A program made the translations under genes and the position numbers. The notes beneath the pieces are model-generated. The model was not told where the DNA came from. It ran no database searches and saw nothing but the letters and a program-made list of their open reading frames with translations. From NCBI GenBank assembly GCA_016946835.1, contig JACVTC010000001.1:2837501-2880000 (forward strand): a DNA stretch of 42,500 bases, in the 5' to 3' direction. Origin of the DNA: Neocallimastix lanati (nom. inval.). Taxonomy: Eukaryota; Neocallimastigomycota; Neocallimastigomycetes; Neocallimastigales; Neocallimastigaceae. The stretch's first letter is position 1; every line of letters starts with the position of its first letter. Positions 13,065 to 23,000 of the stretch are shown here, one piece after another.

Positions 13065-13420
13065 TAATAATAATAATAATAAATAATAATAAGTAATAAT
13101 AATAAGTAATAATAAATAATAAATAATAATAAGTAATAATAAATAATAAGTAATAATAATAAGTAATAATAAATAATAAATAATAAGTAATAATAGATAA
13201 TAGTAATAATAATAAATAATAAATAATAAATAATAAATAATAAATAATAAATAATAAATAATAAATAATAAATAATAAATAATAAATAATAATAAAAATA
13301 ATAAATAATAATAAAAATAATAAATAATAATAAAAATAATAAATAAATAATAAATGATAATAAAAATAATAAATAATAATAAAAATAATATATAATATAT
13401 AATAATAATAGTATTTTTAT
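13065..13420. repeat. AAT / TAATAAA mixed microsatellite
   Basis: Interleaved AAT triplets, AAATAAT heptamers and AAAAATAAT nonamers. The central part (about 13205-13290) is the same heptamer as at 11632-11930. It has no coding value, and the ORF spanning it on the minus strand is only a hydrophobic repeat peptide. Confidence 0.85.
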
Positions 13421-13727
13421 TATTAACATCATCATTATTATTAATATTGTCATCTTGTTATTAATTCGTTAAAAAACTAAATAAAAAATTTCATTTTCAA
13501 TTTTGTATATAATAGGAGAACTAGAGCTAATTCAATTATATTTTAATAACATATCAATGTTTTATTAGATAGATGTAGAATCAATTTTATTTAAAATATA
13601 TATTAATTTTAATAAATTATAAAGATGTAAAATATGGATAAAATTATGACAGTACAGAAAGTATTGCTAAAATATATAGATATTATAATTATTATTATTA
13701 TTATATTATTAAAATATTTTAAAATAA

Positions 13728-13771
<44 letters not shown>

Positions 13772-15123
13772 AGTTAAAAAAATAATATTAAAATATAAAT
13801 AAATAAAAAAAAAATAAAAAAAAAATAAATAAATAAAAAAAAAAATAAATAAATAAAAAATAAATAAAAAGTAAAAATAAAAATAAAAAAACATGCATAT
13901 GCTCTTTAATTAAAGATTAATCAAAGTCATTTCATTTGCTTATTTTTTTTAATATTTAACTTTTAGGGATGAAAGATGATTAAGATTTTATTATAATTAA
14001 TTAAGTTTTTTAAATGCCTAAATTTAGGAATTAAAGAAATAGAATTTTTTTTTTTTTTTTATATTTTATTTTTATTATTTATTTTATATATCATATTATA
14101 ATTAAGTATTATTAAAAAATATTTAATATTTAAAAATAATATTTAAAAATAATAACTGATAATAAATTGATAATTTTTACTAATTATAATAGTAGTAATG
14201 CATTTTTAGTAATTTTTTTTTAAAACTATCTTTTATAATCGTTCTTTTTGAAACTATAATTATAATAATCAATAATATTATTACTATTCATTATTAATGT
14301 AGTTTTAACATATATTTTTTAATATTTATAAATTTCTGATATATATTATATAATTTCATATATTTAAGCAACACATTAGTAAATATGAAAATATTCTTAA
14401 ATTTTTTTATTTTTTATAACATTAATTATTATTATAATTGGATTTTATAACAAATACTTTAATACCAATTAATTAGAATTAGACTTTGAATAAAATTCTT
14501 CTTTTAATTTATATACTACAATACATTGAATATTCAATTAATATATTATATTATTATATTGTTATATATATATTGAAATATATTTATTTTAAAGAAAATA
14601 AAATTTAATTATTATTAATAAATATTATGAAATCGAAAAATTAATAAAAAAAGATATTAAAAAAAGAGTATTAGTAATAATAATTATAATAAAAAAATAT
14701 ATTTATAAATTGTTAATAAATAAATTAATTTTAATATATTTTTATGTGAAATAAATAAATTATTATATTGATAATATAATATTTAATTAAATTGATTATA
14801 CTTTAATATATATGTTAATACTGACAAATAAATTTATGTTTTTTTATAATATTTTTATAATATTATTTTTTGATATAAAAGCACTGTAATTTCCCTCTAT
14901 TATTAATTCTTCACACTGCTAATTTTAATAACATCGTTGTCTAAAAAAAAAATAATTTATTATTATTTTTTTATTAAGTAAAATAAATATTGAATTATTA
15001 TTTTTATTTAATAAAAAAATTAGTTATTATCAAAAATTTTAATTTAATAATATCATAGAATATTATATTTTTCTTTTTTAAATAATTTTTTTTAGATATT
15101 TTTAAAAAATAAATAATATCAAA

Positions 15124-17923
15124 ATGTCCGGTTTACAAATGTTCCAAAACCTTTCTCTCTATGGTTCTCTTGCTGAAATTGATACCATTGAAAAGCTTAA
15201 TGAAGCTATGGAAAAATTAACTGTTGCTCAAGAACAATTCAGAGAATACAATCAAGAGCAAGTTGATAAGATTTTCAAGGCTGTAGCTTTAGCTGCCACT
15301 CAAAATCGTGTTGCTTTCGCTAAGTATGCCTACGAAGAAACTCAAAAGGGTGTCTTCGAAGATAAGGTTATCAAGAATGAAGTACGTAAATAATAAAGAA
15401 GAAAGTTATATTTTTATATTTGTATTTATTATATAATTTATTATTTATATATGTTTAAACAATTAAATTTGAAAATTAATGAATAAAAATAATATATTAT
15501 TTAATTAAAAAAAAAAAAAATAGTTTGCTGCTGATTACATTTTCCACAAATACTGCAATGATAAGACTGCTGGTGTCATTGAATATGATGAAGCTAATGG
15601 TCTTATGGAAATTGCTGAACCAGTTGGTCCAGTTGTTGGTATTGCTCCAGTTACAAACCCAACTTCAACCATTATTTACAAGGCTTTAATTTGTTTAAAG
15701 ACTCGTAACTGTATTATCTTCTCACCACATCCAGGAGCTCACAAGGCCTCTGTTTTTGTTGTTAAGGTTCTTCATCAAGCTGCTGTTAAGGCTGGTGCTC
15801 CAGAAAACTGTATTCAAATTATTTACCCAAAGATGGATTTAACTACTGAATTATTACATCATGATAAGACTCGTTTCATTTGGGCTACTGGTGGTCCAGG
15901 TTTAGTCCATGCTTCTTACACTTCTGGTAAGCCAGCTCTTGGTGGTGGTCCAGGTAATGCTCCAGCTCTTGTTGATGAAACTTGTGATATGAATGAAGCT
16001 GTTGGTTCAATTGTTGTTTCTAAAACTTTTGATTGTGGTATGATTTGTGCTACTGAAAATGCCGTTGTTGTTGTTGATTCTGTTTATGAAAACTTCGTTG
16101 CAGCCATGAAGAAGCGTGGTTGTTACTTCATGAGTCCAGAAGAAACTAAGAAGGTTTCTAATGTTCTTTTCGGTGAAGGTATGAGATTAAATGCTAAGGC
16201 TGTTGGTCAAACTGCTAAGACCTTAGCTGATATGGCTGGTTTCGAAGTTCCAGAAAACACTGTTGTTCTCTGTGGTGAAGCTAGTGAAGTTAAATTCGAA
16301 GAACCAATGGCTCACGAAAAGTTAACTACTATTCTTGGTATTTACCGTGCTAAGGACTTCGATGATGGTGTTAGATTATGTAAGGAATTAGTTACTTTTG
16401 GTGGTAAGGGTCACACTGCTGTTCTCTACACCAACCAAAATAACAAGGACAGAATTACCAAGTACCAAAACGAAGTTCCAGCCTTCCACATCTTAGTTGA
16501 TATGCCATCTTCTCTTGGTTGTATTGGTGATATGTACAACTTCCGTTTAGCTCCAGCTCTTACTATTACCTGTGGTACTATGGGTGGTGGTTCCTCCTCT
16601 GATAACATTGGTCCAAAGCACTTACTTAACATCAAGCGTGTTGGTATGAGACGTGAAAACATGCTTTGGTTCAAGATTCCAAAGTCTGTTTACTTCAAGC
16701 GTTCCATTCTTAAGGAAGCTCTTTCTGACTTACGTGACACTCACAAGCGTGCTATCATTATTACCGATAGAACTATGACTATGTTAGGTCAAACTGACAA
16801 GATCATTAAGGCTTGTGAATCTCACGGTATGGTCTGTACTGTTTACGATAAGGTTGTTCCAGATCCAACTATTAAGTGTATTATGGAAGGTGTTAATGAA
16901 ATGAATGTCTTCAAGCCAGATTTAGCTATTGCTCTTGGTGGTGGTTCAGCTATGGATGCTGCTAAGATGATGCGTTTATTCTACGAATACCCAGACCAAG
17001 ACTTACAAGATATTGCTACTCGTTTCGTCGATATCCGTAAGCGTGTTGTTGGTTGTCCAAAGCTTGGTAGACTTATTAAGACTCTTGTTTGTATTCCAAC
17101 TACCTCTGGTACTGGTGCTGAAGTTACTCCATTCGCTGTCGTTACCTCTGAAGAAGGTCGTAAGTACCCATTAGTTGATTACGAACTTACCCCAGATATG
17201 GCTATTGTTGATCCAGAATTTGCTGTTGGTATGCCAAAGCGTTTAACTTCTTGGACTGGTATTGATGCTCTTACCCACGCCATTGAATCTTACGTTTCAA
17301 TTATGGCTACTGACTTTACTAGACCATATTCTCTTCGTGCTGTTTCACTTATTTTCGAATCTCTTAGCCTTGCCTACACTAATGGTAAGGATATTGAAGC
17401 CCGTGAAAAGATGCACAATGCTTCTGCTATTGCTGGTATGGCCTTTGCTAATGCCTTCCTTGGTTGTTGTCACTCTGTTGCTCACCAACTTGGTTCTGTC
17501 TACCATATTCCACATGGTCTTGCTAATGCTTTAATGCTTTCTCACATTATTAAGTATAATGCTACTGATTCTCCAGTTAAAATGGGTACATTCCCACAAT
17601 ACAAGTACCCACAAGCTATGCGTCACTACGCCGAAATTGCTGAACTTTTATTACCACCAACTCAAGTTGTTAAGATGACTGATGTTGATAAGGTTCAATA
17701 TCTTATTGACCGTGTTGAACAACTTAAGGCTGATGTTGGTATTCCAAAGTCTATTAAGGAATGCGGTATGGTTACTGAAGAAGATTTCTTTGCCAAGGTC
17801 GATCAAGTCGCTATTATGGCTTTCGATGACCAATGTACTGGAGCCAACCCACGTTACCCATTAGTTTCAGAATTAAAACAACTTATGATTGATGCCTGGA
17901 ATGGTGTTTCTCCAAAGCTTTAA
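15124..17923 (+). CDS. adhE: Bifunctional aldehyde/alcohol dehydrogenase AdhE
   Basis: Converts acetyl-CoA to acetaldehyde and then to ethanol, using NADH. The gene has two exons, 15124-15381 and 15524-17923, separated by a 142-bp GTACGT...TAG intron in phase 0. The spliced protein is 885 aa, the usual AdhE length. The N-terminal aldehyde dehydrogenase half carries SKTFDCGMICATEN with the likely catalytic Cys261. The C-terminal iron-dependent alcohol dehydrogenase half has GGGSAMDAAK for NAD binding. By motif position, iron ligands are Asp667 and His671 (TGIDALTHAIE), His736 (CCHSVAH) and His750 (HIPHGLANA). The start is set by AAAATGTCC directly before a conserved-looking N-terminus. Codons are strongly biased to GGT, GCT, CCA, AAG and TTC, which fits high expression. 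No clear targeting peptide is seen, so a cytosolic site is likely. AdhE of anaerobic fungi is widely regarded as bacterial in origin. Confidence 0.96.
15382..15523 (+). other. Intron of adhE
   Basis: A 142-bp AT-rich intron. It starts GTACGTAAAT directly after GAA and ends in a poly(A) run followed by TAG. Removing it joins ...VIKNE to FAADYIFHKY in frame, which restores the continuous aldehyde dehydrogenase domain. Without splicing, the first exon hits TAA at 15391. Confidence 0.93.
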
Positions 17924-18777
17924 ATTAAAAAACAAAAATTCAAGGAAAGAATATAATAATATGAATTGTTAAAGTAATAATTATTTTTATCCAAAGATTC
18001 TTTAAAAAAAAAAATTGAGGACTAATGAATTAGATATATTTCAATTATAAAAATTAAATTATTAAAAAGTAATAAAATAAAAATAAAGGAAGACCAATAA
18101 ATAAAAATGAATTATTTAAAATCAAAAAATAAATAAATAAAAAAAAAAAAAAGAAACGAAAAGACGAAACAAAAGCAAAACAAAAATGAAAAAAAAAAAA
18201 ATAATAGTAAAAAATAGTAATAATAATATAAAATAATAAAATAAGGAGCTAAAGTTCAAATAATTGCGAATTTTTAATCCATGAAATTTAACAATTCAAG
18301 AAGTATTCTTTAAAATCGATAATTTATATACCAAAAGAATTAATCTATTTGTAATTTAATTTATATCAATCATTAAATTGTTAATAATAGAATTTGAATT
18401 ATTAACAATTGATATACTATCATAGAGAATCTATTGCATTTTAATAATAATAATAATAATTTATATATATATATATATAAAAAAAAAAAAAAAAAAAAAA
18501 AAACATAATTAATTTAGAAAAAAAAATAATTTATAATTTTAATAGTATATTATTTTAAATTGATAGAAAAAATTTTTATGAACTAACTATAAAGGTTTTG
18601 TTCTTAAAAGGACATTTTATTAAAATTAAAACTATTAAAAAAAAGTACAACGATGTAGTATTATATTTTTTTTTTCAAGAAATTCAGAACAGACCTTTTT
18701 TTGAAAGTATTGAAAAATTTAAAACTTGTATTTAAAATAATATTTTTTTTTTTTTAAATAATATAAATAAATTTAAT

Positions 18778-18812
<35 letters not shown>

Positions 18813-18936
18813 CTAAAGAAAATGTTATTATTTTTTATTTAATTATGTGTATTTGTAATTAATTATTTATTTATTAAGAAGTAAGAAGTTTAATATAATA
18901 GTTGTAAAATAAATTTTTAGATAGAGTTTAGAAGAG
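17924..18936. other. AdhE 3' flank and AT-rich DNA
   Basis: The beginning is probably the adhE 3' UTR, but no single poly(A) signal stands out because AATAAA-like words are everywhere. Poly(A) tracts lie at 18480-18503 and 18782-18808. The second is directly followed by higher-complexity sequence that leads into the 47-bp direct repeat, so 18809 could be the boundary of an older poly(A)-ended retrocopy. No gene is seen. Confidence 0.45.
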
Positions 18937-18983
18937 ATATTAATTAAATGAAACTAGAATATATTATACCATTATTTTATTTT
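18937..18983 (+). repeat. 47-bp direct repeat, left copy (likely target-site duplication)
   Basis: Identical over all 47 bases to 24630-24676, with sequence mismatching at both edges. It lies immediately before the composite retrotransposon insertion. The middle part (AAATGAAACTAGAATATATT) is complex enough to rule out chance similarity of AT DNA. The simplest reading is a target-site duplication made by target-primed reverse transcription. Confidence 0.7.
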
Positions 18984-19283
18984 ATTTTATTTTATTTTTA
19001 GTAACGAAGTGTATAATACTAATAATATTAACAATAGAAATAATATAGTTAATAATAGTAGAAATAGTGATAGTGAAAATAGAAATACTAATATTAGTGA
19101 TAATGAAAATTGTAATATCGTTACTTCTTATTTAGTGAATAGTTCAATTGGTGAAAATCGTGGTAGTTTAAGTAATTTTCTGAATAATGAGTGTGTAAAT
19201 ATATATGTGACGTGGTACCGATTGTATATCTTTCTTCATGTATTTTTTTTAAAAAAATATTATTAAATAAAGTTTATTCCTAG

Positions 19284-19315
<32 letters not shown>
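18984..19315 (+). mobile_element. 5'-truncated poly(A)-ended retrocopy (unit 0)
   Basis: An open frame runs from the left junction to a stop at 19264-19266. It is Asn/Ser/Glu-rich (for example NNSRNSDSENRNTN), a style matching the Asn-rich linker near the C-terminus of the LINE protein encoded just downstream, although I cannot show clear homology. It is followed by CATGTATTTTT near 19238, AATAAAG at 19266-19272, CTAGTCT and a 29-base poly(A) at 19287-19315. The last block recurs in unit D at 25751-25774. This is therefore the 3' end of a polyadenylated RNA that was reverse transcribed. It abuts the LINE 5' end with no gap. Confidence 0.6.
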
Positions 19316-19317
<2 letters not shown>

Positions 19318-19403
19318 CTTGGTGGAAGGGATGCAGATATAATAGATTTAAATTACAAAAGGAATGGAATATTTTGTTTAAGAACCAAATTATTTCTTGT
19401 GAT

Positions 19404-19580
19404 TATTTAAAAACGCCGTATCCCCGAGCAGGGGTGTACTCGATTTATGTATTTAAATCGCCTGCAAGGGGAATTAACTTTACTCTTATAAAGTAGATCC
19501 ACAGTACTGGTGCAAAATAGTAGTAAAGTTATATTTTGTGTTAATTAATAACATTATGCGCAATGGTAATGTTATTGGTA
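19404..19580 (+). promoter_or_regulatory. Structured 5' UTR of the LINE
   Basis: Three hairpins are visible. A GC-rich one has CCCC (19422-19425) and GGGG (19431-19434), extended by GTA/TAC to 19418-19439. A 7-bp stem CGATTTA/TAAATCG spans 19441-19460. A 10-bp stem AATAACATTA/TAATGTTATT spans 19547-19576 and extends with wobble pairs to 19544-19579. LINE 5' UTRs often carry internal promoters, and in some families self-cleaving ribozymes. I could not fit an HDV-like or hammerhead core here, so only the structure itself is claimed. Confidence 0.45.
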
Positions 19581-20078
19581 AAATTTTTCTGGTGAACACT
19601 CACTGCGGAATATAATGGTGCATTTTTGGAACATTGTTAAATAAGTTACACCCAAGAATTAGTAATACATTTTCATTGTATTTCTATTTTCATGTAGTAT
19701 TACTATTCTCATGTAAGAATCTATTGTATTCAATTGTATTTCAACTTTATATTTCATGTATCACGTTGTAAGAGATTGATTCACTCTAAATCTTGTAGTA
19801 ATTTATTTAACTCTTTACTAATTTTGTGCCATTTTATTTCATCAATTCAATCTTAGTCATTAAATACTTTATGATATTCAATTTAAATAATATACTGAAA
19901 AAAGTGCTAAATCAAATTATTTTTCAATCATTCAACAAACTACTAATTATCGAAATTATTTACTCCAAAAAGATATAAAATTATTACAATTCTCATTATA
20001 CTCAAGACTTTATAATAAAAATTGACTTTTTTTTATTTTTTTTTTTTAGTTATTAATTTTTAGTTTTTTATTACTATT

Positions 20079-23000
20079 ATGGAAATCCAATTTATAAGAA
20101 ATAAGAATTTCATTCTAAGAGGTTCAAGGTGCCACGGTATACCAATGGAGAATACGAAACTACTCTTTATCCGCGGACTTCGATCTTGGCCAGAAATCAA
20201 AATGAGAAGACATTTAAAGAAAACTCTGAATGAATTAAATGATAAGGTTTTATCAGTTAAACGTATTGCTAATTTTAATGATGCATTCTTTAAAATTAAA
20301 ATAGTAGGTAATGAAGAAGAATTAACATCTATTACTGATTGTATTGTTAATAGTTTCAAACGTGCTTCAATTAACGTTATTAATTGTAGCAAAAGGAATC
20401 ATAAATACAGTTTTTCTTCACTCAAAAGGAAACATTTTGCCTTATCAGAAAAAGTGAATTCATCTTATAATATCAACTTATTCACTACTTCAAATTCAAA
20501 TGCAGATTCAAGTCAAAATTCAAATTCAAGTTCAAATACAGATTCATGTTCAAGTTCAAGTACAAGCTCAAGTTCAAGTTCAAGTACAAGTTCAAGTACA
20601 AGCTCAAGTTCAAGTTCAAGTACAAGTTTAAGTACAAGTTCAAGTACAGGTTCAAGTTCAAGTTCAAGTTCAAGTACAAATTCAAGTTCAAGTTCAAGTA
20701 CAAGTTCAAGTACAAGTTCAAGTACAAGTTCAAGTTCAAGTTCAAGTTCAAGTACAAGTTCAAGTTCAATTTCAAATTTATGTTTAAATTCAGTTTCAAG
20801 CTCAGATTCAAATTCAAATTTCAGTTCAATCAATTATAATAATTCCAATAATATTAATAACACTCATATTAATAATAATACAGTTAAAGAATTTTCTCTA
20901 TGTGTCAGTTGGAATACTAATGGATGGAACTTTGATAAAAAAGACAGTGTTGAATTCTTTATTTCAATGTACAAACCACTTTTCTTATGCTTTCAGGAAA
21001 CAGGAAATGGTTCAGGTTCTAGCAGTAAATATCCATGTCGAGTATCATTAAAAAACTACAAACATTTCTTCAAAAAAGCTAATAATGAAATTCCCGGTAA
21101 AAGAGGTCTTTATATTGGGTTTCATAATTCTTGTCAAGCCTCTCTTGAAAACAACACTTATGAGTATATTATTTCCTTGTATACTTATAATTTTTGGAAT
21201 TTCACTAAATGTTCTATTGGTAATGTGTACGTACCTCATAGTGGCCATAGCCTTCATGCTAGAGCTGCTAGAATTGAAATATTGTCTTGGTTAAATAGTC
21301 ACTCTTCTCATCCTTCAATGTTGGTTGGTGATTTTAATTTACCTACTGAGAAATTAAGTAATTTGCTCTCTAAATTTAGTAATTGGAAAATTCTTCCCTT
21401 ATGGGGCTCCCCAATTTCATGGAGTAGAGGTAATAGAGAATCTGATATAGATCATGCGATTGTCAATGATCATATGTTAGATTTACTTTCATATGGTACT
21501 TTTATTGACTTTCCCCCCATTTCGGATCATAAACCTTTATTAATAAAAGGTAAATGTTTTTCATCAGTTAATTCAGATAATTCTTTCTCTCTGCCTAAAA
21601 AGACAGTTAAATGGGATAGATTAAAATGTATAAATGAAAAAGAATCAATTTTTGACAACAACTATTTTAGTGTATTAGAGGAAGTGATTCCAGATCCTAA
21701 TATTAGTATTGATGATATTTCAAAGAAATTTATTTCAACTTCATTTAATATTGCTAAGGAACTTAATATCACGTCAATTTCAGAAGTTCGAAAATCTTTT
21801 TTTCATATGTCGCAGAAAATATTTAATTTGCAAAAACTCAAAATGAAATTATATAAATCCATTAAAAGAAGAGGTTCTTATCATAATTTAGATGAATTTG
21901 AAGAATTAATTGATAAATATAATAGAATGTGCAAAATTATTCATCATATGTGTAATATTTATAGGAAAACTGAATACCAACATTGGATTAATACAGGATG
22001 TGAATATATGAAATCTCATAACCCTAAAAAAGCTTGGAAATGGCTTAAAACAACAGCAAAAGTAGATAAATTTAAAAATATGTCAAATTCTCCAGTAAAG
22101 GACAAAAATGGTAAACTAGCTACTTCTACTAAAGAACAGTTAGAAGTATGGCACAATCACTATAAAAAACTTGCTTCAAGCCATTCTGATATCAATAGTG
22201 CATTAATCGAATGGTATAATAAATTTTCCAATGGAACAATTAGGTATACGAGACACAATGAATGGGATATAAATCAAGACATCAGTATAGAAGAAATTAG
22301 AGAAGCAATTTTGGCTACTCCAAATTTTAAAGCTTCAGGCCCGGATGGAATTCCTATTGAATTTTATAAAGCTTTAATTCCTCCGGATGACGAAAATTCA
22401 GTAAATAATTCTTCTTCTGGTTTAAATTGTTTACAGAAGATATACTCAAGAATTTGGAATGGAGAATTTCCTAGCTCATGGAATGAAGCAAGTATTATAT
22501 CTATTCCTAAAAAAGGAGATGATCTATCTGATTGTGACAATTATCGAGGTATCTCTCTGATTAACAATGGTATTAAACTCATTTCGAAAATAGTCTCCAA
22601 AAGAATTTCAGAATATGGACTTAAAAGTAATTTTATTAGGCCAGAGCAATTTGGATTTCGTACTAAAGAAGAATGTGTTAGTTTATTTATTTCAATTCGA
22701 GAAATTTGTCAAAGGCGTAAAAATGATAATAAAGAAACTTACCTTGCTTTTCTAGATTTAAAAAAGGCATATGATTCTGTTCCAATAGGTAATATTTTAT
22801 ATAAATTAGATGCTTTAGGTATTAGAGGTAAATGTTATCAATTTATAAAAAATCTATATTTGACATCCAAAGCTAGTGTTAAAATTGATGATCAATATTC
22901 GGAATCTTTTAATATTATGAAAGGAGTTAGACAAGGTTGTCCACTATCACCAATTCTTTTCAATCTTTTTATTAATGACATTTTTAATGATTTTTCAGAA

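Larger units (their letters stand above)
7285..15123. other. Long AT-rich intergenic region upstream of AdhE
   Basis: About 7.8 kb with no supportable gene. It is filled with poly(A)/poly(T) tracts (for example 7820-7850, 9838-9866, 10434-10465, 13731-13769), ATT/AAT triplet repeats (7722-7778, 13065-13420), the heptamer array at 11632-11930 and unstructured AT sequence. The short GC-rich run GGCGGAATTCGCC near 10995 is a small palindrome. No tRNA, rRNA or snRNA was recognised on either strand. Confidence 0.6.

Noticed and set aside
16426-17864. Short ORFs on both strands inside adhE
   Set aside because: They overlap a strongly supported enzyme gene in other frames and have no recognisable features.
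19404-19500. HDV-like or hammerhead ribozyme in the LINE 5' UTR
   Set aside because: Hairpins are present, but I could not place the double-pseudoknot pairing of HDV-like ribozymes or the CTGANGA and GAAA cores of a hammerhead. Only the structure is reported.
20485-20839. Leu/Asn, Glu/Leu and Lys/Phe frames inside the LINE
   Set aside because: They are shadows of the coding hexamer repeat. Only the Ser-rich plus-strand frame links to the endonuclease domain.
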